A stretch of DNA of 43,444 bases from Chloroflexota bacterium (GTDB taxonomy: Bacteria; Chloroflexota; Anaerolineae; Anaerolineales; Anaerolineaceae): NCBI GenBank assembly GCA_023434145.1, contig JAEYTI010000308.1:1-43444 (forward strand). Direction: 5' to 3'. Position 1 is the first letter of the stretch. Every line of letters starts with the position of its first letter. Shown in pieces: positions 16,902 through 24,850 of the stretch. The notes beneath the pieces were generated by a model that was given only the letters and a program-made list of their open reading frames with translations, did no database searches and was not told where the DNA came from. The translations under genes were made by a program, and so were the position numbers.

Positions 16902-18887
16902 TTATGCGTTCTTCGGCTTAATCTTGACGAACATGTACTTGGTGTTACCCCAGTTCGGTACTGGATTCGCGTAAGGATCATCCACAGAGGGGTACCCGGT
17001 GAAGTAGGTGGTATCCATGGTCGTAAAGACATTGTACGCCATGATTGGGGTAATCGGCATCTCCTGGGCGGCGAGCTTGCAGTACTCTAGGCCCAGCTCG
17101 ACTCCCTTGGGATCATCGAATGAGATCTGCTGGATGCTTTCGATGATCTTGTCGAGTTCGGGGTTCTTCCAGCGCATGCTGTTGGTGCCCGCAGCGGATT
17201 CGCCGCTCGGTACGTAGAACTTTGAGTGCCAGGATTGGAGGAAGTAGAACAGGTCCGGGTCTCCGCCCCAGGTCTCGATCGTCCAGGCAAAGCTAGCGCT
17301 GTACTCGCCGCTGCCCATGATGGGCCAAAGATTGGCTTGCGCCTCGAGGTTGGCGTCGACACCGAATGCCTTCCAGCCCTCGACGACCGCGGCGGCAGCC
17401 CGGTTCATGGTCGGGTTGCTTTCACCCAGACCCATCAGCGGCACCTTAAAGGCTGAGCCATCTGGGAGCTGCCATTTACCGTCACCGCCTTTCTTCATGC
17501 CGGCGTCCAGCATCAGCTGTTCGGCTGCCTGGAGATCGTTTTTCCACCAACCGGCTCCAATGTATTGCTTGATGGTATCGGCATCGGTTGGAACCAGGTC
17601 GCCCAGGCTCTGGCGGGCTAAATCGGCAATCCGTTGTGCAGCGGTTGAATCGTATGGCTTGTAATCCTGTCCACCAACCTTGATGGTGAAGTCATTCAGC
17701 CAGGATTCCATCGGGGCGTGATAATACTGGGGGTACATCCCAGTTGGTGGAACGTGGATGGCGGAGATGGTTGCAGCGCCTTTGTAAGAGGCCAGGGCTA
17801 CCTGGGCGATATCAATCGCCAGGGTCAGCGCCCAGCGGACTTCTTTCTTGTCCAGGCCGGGTTTTTCGTTATTGTAAATGACTGCGGGCAGAGTGGGGTC
17901 CGGATGCGCCCAGGGGAACGAATTGAACCAGCCGATCGAGCTTGGGCTGTTCTTCGCCAGGGTAATGCGACCTTCGGGAGTGACGTCGTGGATCACATCC
18001 AGTTGATGCGCCGTTTGGGCGATAATGCGCTTATCACTAGGACCCGGGTCAATGTACATGGCGTACTTGACGTCCACGTCACCTAGCAGGGCGACCGAGG
18101 TCTGCTTCCAATCTTCGCGGCGCTCCCACAGGTACCATTTGCCGTTCGGGTCAAAGTCTTTCAGCGTGTAGGCGCCCAGGCTGACCGGCGGGTTGAACTT
18201 GAACGCTACCGGGTCGGCTTCCTTTTCAAAGATGTGCTTGGGCATCATGTAGGTGGCGCCCCAGCGTACGGTGAAAGCCGAGTGGAAGCGCGAATTGGGC
18301 GCTTTGAGATGGAAGATGACCGTGTACTTGTCTGGCTGCTCCAGTTTTTCGATGTTGCCCGTGAACAGGCCATTATTTGACAGCCCTTTGGTCTTCATTG
18401 CGATGTCGACTGTATAGAACAGGTCATCCGCAGTGAACTCTACGCCATCGCTCCAGAAGATGCCTTCGCGAAGTTTGACGGTCATCTGGGTGAAGTCGTC
18501 ATTGTAGATCGGCTTCTCGGCTGCCAGAGCGTTATCCCATACACCGTTGATGCCTGCATCAGGGTCAATGTACCACAGCGCATCCAGGGCTAGCTGCTGG
18601 AGGCCACATACCCAGCTGCCACTGTAGCCGCTCCGCCAGCGGTTGAAGTCATCTGCTGGCTGCACGGTCCCTGATGGATTCTCAAGGATCAGGCACTGAT
18701 TCCTGGGTACCCCCGGTTGAATTTCCTCTACCGATGCAACTGGCGGCGACGTGGGCGCACTGGTTCCTTGCCCCGGGGCAGGGGCCTGTGTGCCAGTTGC
18801 TGGCGTGCAAGAGGCTAGCGTAGCGCCGGCAGCAAAGAGTGCTGCCTGCTTCAGAAAATCGCGTCTTGATCTGACGATCTTTCTCAT
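16902..18887 (-). CDS. ABC transporter substrate-binding lipoprotein (SBP family 5)
   Basis: A 661-residue extracytoplasmic binding protein of the peptide/oligosaccharide DppA/OppA family. The N-terminus has a twin-arginine motif SRRDFLK, a hydrophobic stretch and a lipobox LASC, so it is probably Tat-exported and lipid-anchored; a threonine/proline/glycine-rich linker follows. The frame is open from 18938, but ATG 18887 has GGAGGAAAAA directly upstream and starts a proper signal peptide. It is the first gene of the operon with permeases, ATPases, GH127 and GH51, so the ligand is more likely an L-arabinofuranose-containing oligosaccharide or glycopeptide than a plain peptide. Confidence 0.9.
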   Translation of the reverse strand: MRKIVRSRRDFLKQAALFAAGATLASCTPATGTQAPAPGQGTSAPTSPPVASVEEIQPGVPRNQCLILENPSGTVQPADDFNRWRSGYSGSWVCGLQQLALDALWYIDPDAGINGVWDNALAAEKPIYNDDFTQMTVKLREGIFWSDGVEFTADDLFYTVDIAMKTKGLSNNGLFTGNIEKLEQPDKYTVIFHLKAPNSRFHSAFTVRWGATYMMPKHIFEKEADPVAFKFNPPVSLGAYTLKDFDPNGKWYLWERREDWKQTSVALLGDVDVKYAMYIDPGPSDKRIIAQTAHQLDVIHDVTPEGRITLAKNSPSSIGWFNSFPWAHPDPTLPAVIYNNEKPGLDKKEVRWALTLAIDIAQVALASYKGAATISAIHVPPTGMYPQYYHAPMESWLNDFTIKVGGQDYKPYDSTAAQRIADLARQSLGDLVPTDADTIKQYIGAGWWKNDLQAAEQLMLDAGMKKGGDGKWQLPDGSAFKVPLMGLGESNPTMNRAAAAVVEGWKAFGVDANLEAQANLWPIMGSGEYSASFAWTIETWGGDPDLFYFLQSWHSKFYVPSGESAAGTNSMRWKNPELDKIIESIQQISFDDPKGVELGLEYCKLAAQEMPITPIMAYNVFTTMDTTYFTGYPSVDDPYANPVPNWGNTKYMFVKIKPKNA

Positions 18888-19124
18888 TTTTCCTCCACAA
18901 GTGGTCGAACAGTGGCAAATCGATAGTGCCGGAATCATCCGGCGTGGACGATTGGTTCGCGTGGCTAAGGTTTTTGTTCACTGCGGAACAAGAAATACAT
19001 AGCGAAGCGTAATTCTGCGCGCCGCAGGAACAAAAGCCTTACCCACTCCGTGAGGAGATAAGAACACCACTAATGTACGAGCTGGGGGGATAGATCTGTA
19101 CAGTTAAAAACATCTTGAAATTCT
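18888..19124 (-). other. Long 5' leader of the binding-protein operon
   Basis: If transcription starts about 7 bases after the TAGAAT box, the leader is about 237 nt. I see no convincing small gene, riboswitch consensus or T-tract hairpin in it. Short pairings such as CTCCGTGAGGAG near 19047 exist but are weak. Confidence 0.4.
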
Positions 19125-19130
19125 GTTTTT

Positions 19131-19160
19131 ATTCTAGCATGAACAAAGAGGCGTTGTCAA
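19131..19160 (-). promoter_or_regulatory. Promoter of the arabinoside transport operon
   Basis: On the minus strand, TTGACA (19160-19155), an 18-base spacer and TAGAAT (19136-19131) make a near-consensus sigma70-type promoter pointing to the binding-protein gene. The palindromic operator at 19166-19177 lies five bases upstream of the -35. Confidence 0.8.
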
Positions 19161-19165
19161 TATGG

Positions 19166-19177
19166 AAAACCGGTTTT
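19166..19177. promoter_or_regulatory. LacI-type operator O1 (AAAACCGGTTTT)
   Basis: A perfect 12-bp palindrome with a central CG, the usual form of LacI/GalR-family operators, in the divergent region between the regulator and the transport operon. It is placed immediately upstream of the operon -35 box, so bound regulator could block polymerase. Confidence 0.65.
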
Positions 19178-19271
19178 TTGTTTCAATGATTTTCGAACAA
19201 AAGACCCCCTTGTTTGAAAAACAATCTGACAGTTACAAACGCTTGAAATTGAAGCATGAAATTCCACGCGT

Positions 19272-19281
19272 GAACCGGTTC
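19272..19281. promoter_or_regulatory. LacI-type operator O2 (GAACCGGTTC)
   Basis: A second perfect palindrome sharing the AACCGGTT core with O1, about 105 bp away centre to centre, close to ten helical turns. The spacing would allow a DNA loop between the two sites. Confidence 0.6.
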
Positions 19282-19496
19282 GTTTCGGAAAAAATAGGGC
19301 ATTTATAGACGTTTTCGGCCTTCTTTTTCCCGATTCGGTGTATAAATATACTTTAATAAGTGGTTTTCCTTTACATTTATTGGAGGGAACATCAGCCCCT
19401 GACTGTAGTTCCGTATTGCAAAAAATCGAACAAAGAGTTAAAATAAAAACAACAAAGTTCGATAGGTTTTTGTTAATTTTTTCCCCTCATTATCGA

Positions 19497-19525
19497 TTGA
19501 ATCAATTTTATACGTTTGGTATTAT
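19497..19525 (+). promoter_or_regulatory. Promoter of the lacI-family gene
   Basis: TTGAAT (19497-19502), a 17-base spacer and TATTAT (19520-19525). Predicted transcription start is near 19532, giving a leader of about 33 nt with GGGAGGAG ahead of the start codon. Confidence 0.65.
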
Positions 19526-19564
19526 TGGATAGTTTGTAATGTTTCCCTGGGAGGAGCGGATACA

Positions 19565-20611
19565 TTGGTAAATAGTATTAAGGCTGGTCAAAATAAAGCA
19601 CCCAACATGCGTGATGTCGCGGCGGCGGCTGGAGTTTCCCTGTCAACCGTTTCGTTGGTTGTGAATGGGAAGCCCGGGGTTGCTCCAAACCGGCGTGAGC
19701 GGGTTCTGAAAGCAATGAAAGAACTGGGCTATATCACAGATGGCCGTCAGCATTTACCCGTGGAAACCAAGGTTTTTGGGCTCTTGATGGAATCGTTATC
19801 GGAAGCATCAAGGAGCGAGGGGTTTTACACGCGCATCGTTTCTGGGATTGAAGATACTGCCTATAAGTTAGGTTACCAGGTACTGCTGCATGTTTATCGC
19901 CCAGATATTGATCCCATCGATTCCCTCCGTGAGTTGATGGGCCGCGACATTGATGGGCTGGTCATTGCGAACGACGGAGATGTTACCCCTCAGGTTATTC
20001 GAAAGATTACCGAAGCTGGTGTGCCGATGGTTTTGGTAGAAAACTACCAATCTTTCCCGATCCATTCGCTGACTGCCGATAATTTCACTGCTGGCCGTGT
20101 GATGACCGATTATCTGATTAAGTTAGGTCACCGCCGCATTGGGGGAATTGGCGGGCCATCAAAGTACAGCAGTTTGAGTGATCGAATGCGCGGGCATCAA
20201 ATTGCCTTGATCGAACATGGCATCCCAGTCGATTTTTCGCTGCTGCCCGCGCCGGTCTCTGGCAATCCGCGCAAGGGCTATGTGCAAATGCAGCAGTTAC
20301 TATCGCTGCCTGAGCCGCCAACTGCCGTCTTTGCGGTGAGTGATCGAGCAGCATTTGGCGCAATGGATGCCATTAAAGACGCCGGACTGCGCATCCCAGA
20401 TGATATTTCAGTTGTAGGCATTGACGATGTACGCGATAGTGCGTACAGCACGCCGCCGCTCACCACCTTTAGCGTACCCAAGTACGATTTAGGTCGGACG
20501 GCTGTCTATATCCTTCACGATCTGATCAGCAATAAAGCCTTTCCCCCTTGTCGAACCGTGCTTCTCGGAAATCTGGTAGAGCGCCAGTCGGCTGCCGCGC
20601 CCCGAAAGTAA
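19565..20611 (+). CDS. LacI/GalR-family transcriptional regulator
   Basis: A 348-residue repressor. The helix-turn-helix is RDVAAAAGVSLSTVSLVVNGK (about 16-36), followed by the hinge helix and a periplasmic-binding-protein-like sugar sensor domain; GIDDVRDSAYSTPPLTT in the C-terminal lobe is typical of the family. It starts with TTG at 19565, supported by GGGAGGAG; the next ATG (19607) would remove part of the first helix spacing. It is divergent from the arabinoside operon and separated from it by a region with two matching palindromes, so it most likely controls that operon and perhaps itself in response to an arabinose-containing ligand. Confidence 0.9.
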   Translation: MVNSIKAGQNKAPNMRDVAAAAGVSLSTVSLVVNGKPGVAPNRRERVLKAMKELGYITDGRQHLPVETKVFGLLMESLSEASRSEGFYTRIVSGIEDTAYKLGYQVLLHVYRPDIDPIDSLRELMGRDIDGLVIANDGDVTPQVIRKITEAGVPMVLVENYQSFPIHSLTADNFTAGRVMTDYLIKLGHRRIGGIGGPSKYSSLSDRMRGHQIALIEHGIPVDFSLLPAPVSGNPRKGYVQMQQLLSLPEPPTAVFAVSDRAAFGAMDAIKDAGLRIPDDISVVGIDDVRDSAYSTPPLTTFSVPKYDLGRTAVYILHDLISNKAFPPCRTVLLGNLVERQSAAAPRK

Positions 20612-20790
20612 CGCCAGTTTGGGCGAAATATCGGGTGTTTTGGTTTACAACGTAATCGCGTCGACACAAAAGCCCGGTCCTTGTCTGAATACGCCTCGTG
20701 ACGGCAGCCGGCCACAACGATCCTTTGGCCAAAACCGGAGTTGCTGTTACGAATAACGAAGGGTTTTTTATCCGGTTGTAAATTCCCAAA

Positions 20791-20826
20791 CATCTGTCAC
20801 ACCAATCGTGTGACAGATGTTCTTTT
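20791..20826 (+). terminator. Hairpin with T-rich tail after the lacI-family gene
   Basis: Perfect 12-bp arms 20791-20802 and 20808-20819 with a CAATC loop, followed by TTCTTTT. It is a plausible rho-independent terminator separating the regulator from the arsenic genes. The GC content of the stem is modest. An open frame that begins in the right arm at 20817 is unlikely to be used as a start. Confidence 0.6.
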
Positions 20827-20845
20827 ATGAATGCTGTCCTCATGA

Positions 20846-20870
20846 TATTATCTTATTCAAGGTTTTGAAT
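20846..20870 (+). promoter_or_regulatory. Promoter and ArsR operator of the first arsR gene
   Basis: A TATTAT -10 box (20846-20851) is followed at once by the palindrome ATTCAA-GGTT-TTGAAT (20855-20870), which ends directly against the ATG at 20871. The -35 is not obvious. A very short or absent leader is implied. The palindrome recurs upstream of the thioredoxin-like gene. Confidence 0.7.
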
Positions 20871-21242
20871 ATGGTAAACAATTCTTCGGCTGAAACACAA
20901 CCCTATGAAGCGCAAGTGCAGCTGCTGAAGGTGCTGACCCACCCGGCGCGGCTGGCAATTTTGGAGATCTTGCGGGATGGCGAGCACTGCGTCTGCCATA
21001 TGGAAGCTTATTTAGGTTTTCGGCAGGCCTATATCTCGCAGCAGTTGATGGTGCTGCGCGAAGCTGGATTGATCCAGGACCGGCGCGATGGCTGGAATGT
21101 GTTCTATCGCGTGAGCGAGCCGCGCATCTTCGACGTCATTAAAGCCGTTGAGCAGATGCTTGCGCCACAACAGGTAATCCGAGGAGACCGCCCGGCCGTT
21201 TCATGCTCCTGCCCAAAATGCAGCGCAGGAACAGGAAACTAA
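20871..21242 (+). CDS. arsR: ArsR/SmtB-family arsenic-responsive repressor
   Basis: A 123-residue winged-helix repressor. Cys40 and Cys42 in EHCVCHME correspond to the alpha-3 As(III) site of ArsR; the recognition helix is RQAYISQQLMVLREAG. A C-terminal tail SCSCPKC (Cys112, 114, 117) could supply extra metal ligands. As(III) binding should release it from its operator. The frame is open from 20817, but ATG 20871 gives the family length; it abuts the operator and has no ribosome site, so leaderless or near-leaderless translation is likely. It starts the plus-strand arsenic arm; the thioredoxin-like gene has its own copy of the operator. Confidence 0.88.
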   Translation: MVNNSSAETQPYEAQVQLLKVLTHPARLAILEILRDGEHCVCHMEAYLGFRQAYISQQLMVLREAGLIQDRRDGWNVFYRVSEPRIFDVIKAVEQMLAPQQVIRGDRPAVSCSCPKCSAGTGN

Positions 21243-21248
21243 TCGGAG

Positions 21249-21292
21249 TTTTCATCTCTTTTTTATCAAATAATATTCAATCTTTTGAATAT
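21249..21292 (+). promoter_or_regulatory. Promoter and ArsR operator of the thioredoxin-permease unit
   Basis: TTTTCA (21249-21254), 16 bases, TAATAT (21271-21276). The -10 is overlapped by the perfect palindrome ATATTCAA-TCTT-TTGAATAT (21273-21292), the same half-site and spacing as at arsR. A single TTGAATAT half-site is also found at 21586-21593 before the permease gene. Confidence 0.75.
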
Positions 21293-21308
21293 CCTAAGGA
21301 GATCACTC

Positions 21309-21551
21309 ATGTTGAATATCAAAATTCTCGGCAGCGGCTGCGCCAATTGCAAACGACTGGAGCAAATGACCCGTGATGTCGTTGGCACCCTGGGTTTGCA
21401 GGCCGAATTTACCAAAGTCACCGATCATAACGATATTATGCAGTACCCGATTCTGTCGACGCCCGGTCTGGTTGTGAATGAGCAGTTGGTTTCTGCCGGG
21501 CGCACCCCAAGCAAGGCCGAAATCGAAGGCTGGCTGAAACAAGCTGCCTAG
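21309..21551 (+). CDS. Small thioredoxin-like redox-active disulfide protein
   Basis: An 80-residue protein of the redox-active disulfide protein 2 family (thioredoxin fold without the usual N-terminal extension). The active-site motif is GCANC, with Cys11 and Cys14; a cis-proline segment STPGLV comes later. It likely transfers electrons or holds a metalloid thiolate in the cytoplasm. The frame is open from TTG 21285 inside the operator; ATG 21309 with AAGGAG upstream is the right start. Such proteins are often encoded next to ArsP-type permeases, as here. Confidence 0.87.
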   Translation: MLNIKILGSGCANCKRLEQMTRDVVGTLGLQAEFTKVTDHNDIMQYPILSTPGLVVNEQLVSAGRTPSKAEIEGWLKQAA

Positions 21552-21611
21552 TGCAGATAGCGGAGCGGTGTTGGGGTTCGATTTCTTGAATATAAAAGCG
21601 TGAGCGCGTAG

Positions 21612-22943
21612 ATGGAAAACATTCTGGAATATCTCGGCATGCTGTTATGGTCCGGTTGGACGGGGCTGCTCGATTATCTGGCAGCGCACGTGCTGCTATG
21701 CCTGGTGCCGGCCTTTGTGATTGCCGGGTTTATGAGTTCGATGATCCCCAAAGAAGCTATCACCCGATTTCTTGGTCCGCGTGCTTCCAAGTGGGTAAGT
21801 TATCCGGCGGCATCGTTGGGCGGGTTTATTCTGGCTGTTTGCTCTTGCACCATTCTGCCATTATTTGCTGGTATTTGGAAACGCGGCGCGGGATTGGGAC
21901 CGGCTATCACTTTCTTATTTGTCGGTCCGGCAATCAATATCCTCGCCATCACCTACACCGGGGCAACCATTGGCTTTGATATTGCCATCGCGCGCCTGGT
22001 TCTGTCGATCATCTTCGGCATCGCCATTGGCCTGATCATGGCCTGGGTATTCCGCAAAGAAGAGACAGCCCGCACTGCGGAGATGGCGCAAAACGGCGTC
22101 TTCGACCAGACGGCAAGGGTCAATCCGGCTGTGTGGGCGCTGTTCTTGCTGCTAATAGCGGTGCTGATTGTCGGCACACTGCAGATCCCACTGCTCACCA
22201 ACGTGTATGCCAACCTGCGCCTGCCGTTTGAACTGTCCGACGGGCTTAGCAGTATGCTGGCATCGGTCAACTTATCGCTGCAAGGAGCGGTGTTGATCCT
22301 GATGCTGGTGGTCATCGGCCTGCTGGCCTGGAAAGGCTTCGAGAATATCTTCGAACGCTTCAGCGGCTGGACGTACGCCGCCTTTGGCGCCATCGCCCTG
22401 ACGATCCTGATTGCCGCACCGGTGGAAAAGACCGGCAGCATCATTGTGGGGATCAACGGGCGCTTCATCGGTGAGGTGCTGCTGCTGGCCGCCGTGGGCG
22501 TGGTTGCAGTGCGCAACTTCACCAAGGACGAGCTTTCTGGCTGGGTATGGGAAACGTGGAAATTCGTCAAACAGATCTTCCCGCTGCTGATCATCGGGGT
22601 ATTCGCCGCTGGTATTGTCAAGGTGATCATCCCCGAAACCTGGGTGCGCACGCTGGCCGGTGAGAATACCATTGCGGCCAACCTGGTTGGCGTGATCTTC
22701 GGTGTATTCATGTACTTTCCGACTTTGGTTGAAGTGCCGATTGCCAAGATGTTCCTCGACCTGGGTATGGCACGCGGACCGCTGCTGGCGTACCTGTTGG
22801 CTGACCCAGAATTATCGCTGCAATCGATCCTGGTCCTCAACGGGGTGATGGGCAAAAAGAAAACAGCCGTCTATGTGGCATTGGTGGCCATAATGGCAAC
22901 AGCCGCGGGCTACCTGTTTGGCATCGTGATGGCAGCACTCTAA
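21612..22943 (+). CDS. arsP: ArsP/YraQ-type permease (DUF318 family)
   Basis: A 443-residue inner-membrane protein with about ten hydrophobic segments in two halves. The motif AVCSCTILPLFAGIWKRGAG (Cys77, Cys79) is diagnostic of the permease family that includes ArsP, an exporter of trivalent organoarsenicals such as methylarsenite. A charged cytoplasmic loop lies near residues 145-165. With ArsR, a CxxC thioredoxin-like partner and Acr3 nearby, an arsenical export role is well supported; whether the substrate is organic or inorganic arsenic cannot be read from sequence. The gap of 60 bases to the preceding gene holds one operator half-site. Confidence 0.8.
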   Translation: MENILEYLGMLLWSGWTGLLDYLAAHVLLCLVPAFVIAGFMSSMIPKEAITRFLGPRASKWVSYPAASLGGFILAVCSCTILPLFAGIWKRGAGLGPAITFLFVGPAINILAITYTGATIGFDIAIARLVLSIIFGIAIGLIMAWVFRKEETARTAEMAQNGVFDQTARVNPAVWALFLLLIAVLIVGTLQIPLLTNVYANLRLPFELSDGLSSMLASVNLSLQGAVLILMLVVIGLLAWKGFENIFERFSGWTYAAFGAIALTILIAAPVEKTGSIIVGINGRFIGEVLLLAAVGVVAVRNFTKDELSGWVWETWKFVKQIFPLLIIGVFAAGIVKVIIPETWVRTLAGENTIAANLVGVIFGVFMYFPTLVEVPIAKMFLDLGMARGPLLAYLLADPELSLQSILVLNGVMGKKKTAVYVALVAIMATAAGYLFGIVMAAL

Positions 22944-22980
22944 AGTGTGGATCTCAATAATCCATTACATGGAAAACTAG

Positions 22981-23160
22981 CAAGGTCTTGAAAAGAGGCT
23001 GATCCTGTTCTTCAATCACCACAAGGATTTAGAGCCTTTGAATCTTCCTGCGCTACAACAAAAACTCCAGGAAATGATGGGCGCTAAGTGAATGGCGCAA
23101 GACTCTCCTCGATCATCTCCGGTCGGACGGTTTCACAGAGCAGGATTTTGATGAGAATGG
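22981..23160 (+). pseudogene. Possible remnant of a decayed coding sequence
   Basis: After the permease, one frame reads QGLEKRLILFFNHHKDLEPL and on to a stop at 23089-23091; a shifted frame from 23087 then reads SEWRKTLLDHLRSDGFTEQD. Both segments look protein-like in composition, which suggests a frameshifted gene end. No start, no ribosome site and no recognised family, so this is only a suspicion. Confidence 0.25.
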
Positions 23161-23162
23161 AA

Positions 23163-23192
23163 ACGGGCTGCTGGATTTTTCCAGCAGCCCGT
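23163..23192. terminator. Bidirectional terminator candidate between arsP and acr3
   Basis: Perfect 12-bp GC-rich arms 23163-23174 and 23181-23192 with an ATTTTT loop, between the two converging arsenic arms and 15 bases from the acr3 stop. Short T runs lie on the minus-strand exit side. Good position for termination of both transcripts. Confidence 0.65.
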
Positions 23193-23207
23193 CGAAAAGA
23201 TCATGTT

Positions 23208-24326
23208 CTAGCAAACGTCCGGACTGGGCGTACCAACAGTCATCTGACCCTTGAAAAGCCGTTTTTGCAGCCAAAAGGCAACGTTCACCAGGCCAATCAT
23301 CACCGGCACTTCAACCAGCGGGCCGATCACGGCAGCAAAGGCCTGGCCCGAGGTGATGCCAAAGACCGCTACGGCCACCGCGATGGCCAGCTCAAAATTG
23401 TTCGAGGCGGCGGTGAAGGAGAGGGTGGTGGTTTGCTTGTAATCCGCGCCGACGACCTTGCCCATCACAAAGCTGACCAGGAACATGATCACGAAGTACA
23501 GCAGCAGCGGTATGGCGATGCGCACCACATCCAACGGGATCGTCACAATCAGGTTGCCCTTGAGCGAGAACATCACCACGATGGTGAAGAGCAGCGCGAT
23601 CAGGGTGATTGGGGCAATCTTGGGGATGAACTTCTTGTAGTACCATTCCTTGCCCTTGACGCGCGTCAGCACCATATTGGTCAGGAACCCGGCGAGGAAG
23701 GGAATGCCCAGGTAGATAAAGACTGACTCGGCGATTTGCCCCATGCTGATCTGCACGGTCAGGCCTTGCAGCCCGAACCAGGTAGGCAATACGGTGATGA
23801 AGACGTAGGCGTACACGCTGAAGAAGAGCACCTGGAAAATGCTGTTGAAGGCCACCAGCCCAGCGGCATACTCGTTGTCGCCTTTGGCCAGTTCGTTCCA
23901 CACGATCACCATAGCAATGCAGCGCGCCAAACCGATCAGAATCAGGCCGGCCATGTATTCGGGGTAGCCCCGTAGGAAGATGATCGCCAGCAGGAACATC
24001 AGGATGGGGCCAATGATCCAGTTCTGTAGAAGCGAGAGGCCCAGCACCTTCCCGTTGCGGAAGACTTTGCCTAGCTCATCGTAACGCACCTTGGCCAGTG
24101 GCGGATACATCATCAGGATCAGGCCAATCGCAATCGGAATGTTGGTGGTGCCAATCGAGACGGCGCTGTTGATCGCCTCAACAGTAGCGGGCATGAGATA
24201 CCCCAGGCCAACGCCGATGGCCATGGCCAGGAAGATCCACAGCGTCAGGTAGCGGTCCAGAAACGACAGGCGTTTGGTGACGCTAGTGGATGCTGGAACT
24301 GCTTTTGATACAGTTGCATTTTCCAT
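23208..24326 (-). CDS. acr3: Acr3-type arsenite efflux permease
   Basis: A 372-residue inner-membrane carrier with ten predicted helices, of the ACR3/BASS superfamily. Cys136 in LARCIAMVIVWNELAKGD is the conserved essential cysteine, with the nearby glutamate. It exports arsenite using the proton gradient. The frame is open from 24494 through the upstream arsR2 region; ATG 24326 has AAAGGAG nine bases upstream and gives the family length. It is transcribed with the second arsR gene, 19 bases downstream of it. Confidence 0.93.
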   Translation of the reverse strand: MENATVSKAVPASTSVTKRLSFLDRYLTLWIFLAMAIGVGLGYLMPATVEAINSAVSIGTTNIPIAIGLILMMYPPLAKVRYDELGKVFRNGKVLGLSLLQNWIIGPILMFLLAIIFLRGYPEYMAGLILIGLARCIAMVIVWNELAKGDNEYAAGLVAFNSIFQVLFFSVYAYVFITVLPTWFGLQGLTVQISMGQIAESVFIYLGIPFLAGFLTNMVLTRVKGKEWYYKKFIPKIAPITLIALLFTIVVMFSLKGNLIVTIPLDVVRIAIPLLLYFVIMFLVSFVMGKVVGADYKQTTTLSFTAASNNFELAIAVAVAVFGITSGQAFAAVIGPLVEVPVMIGLVNVAFWLQKRLFKGQMTVGTPSPDVC

Positions 24327-24345
24327 CGGATAAAATCTCCTTTGA

Positions 24346-24762
24346 CTATTTTGCGCGAGAACGTAAATTTTGGCAGGATAAGTCAGGATCAATGCCTGGG
24401 TTACACTGAGGACATGGGCAGCTGGGTGCGGGTGATGCATATCGGCTTTGAAGCATTTCGCGCGATATGCCAACCATCTGCGCAGCTTGCTCAAGGATCT
24501 GGACCACTTCGGGGCTCGCCAGTTGGTAAAAGATATTGCGCCCTTCGCGCTGTGAAGTTACCAGCTCGGCTTTGCGCAGGGCCATCAGGTGCTGTGAAAT
24601 ACTCGCCTGGCGCATGCCCAAGGCCGCTTCCAGGTGGCAGACGCAGGCTTTTTACGTGCCAAGGAGCAGCAGAATTTGAATGCGCGCAGGCTGTCCAATC
24701 AGGGACAGCAGCTTTGAGATCTTTTCTTCTGGGTTTTCGAGGACTGATATATTCGTTGTCAC
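24346..24762 (-). pseudogene. arsR: Second arsR gene interrupted by an in-frame stop codon
   Basis: From GTG 24762 the frame reads VTTNISVLENPEEKISKLLS and on to IQILLLLGT, then a TAA stop at 24654-24652, then in the same frame KACVCHLEAALGMRQASISQ onward, to a SCPCPQC tail. Across the stop the sequence is a normal ArsR of about 138 codons with the CVC arsenite site and recognition helix. A single G-to-T change of GAA to TAA would explain it. Either the gene is inactivated, or the base is a sequence error, or only the part after the internal ATG 24621 is made; that part would lack the metal site. The start codon lies inside the operator. Confidence 0.75.
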
Positions 24763-24797
24763 GAATGTATTATAGGCGGGATACGCATAGTAAGCAA
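24751..24797 (-). promoter_or_regulatory. Promoter and operator of the arsR2-acr3 unit, leaderless
   Basis: On the minus strand TTGCTT (24797-24792), exactly 17 bases, TATAAT (24774-24769). The expected start point falls on or beside the GTG start codon at 24762, implying a leaderless mRNA. The palindrome ATTCGT-TGTC-ACGAAT (24751-24766) covers this start point, with the same N4 spacing as the two ATTCAA palindromes of the other arm. Confidence 0.78.
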
Positions 24798-24850
24798 TGC
24801 TTAATTCCAGACACTCTCCCCATGATGCAATAATACGATTTTGTACATAG

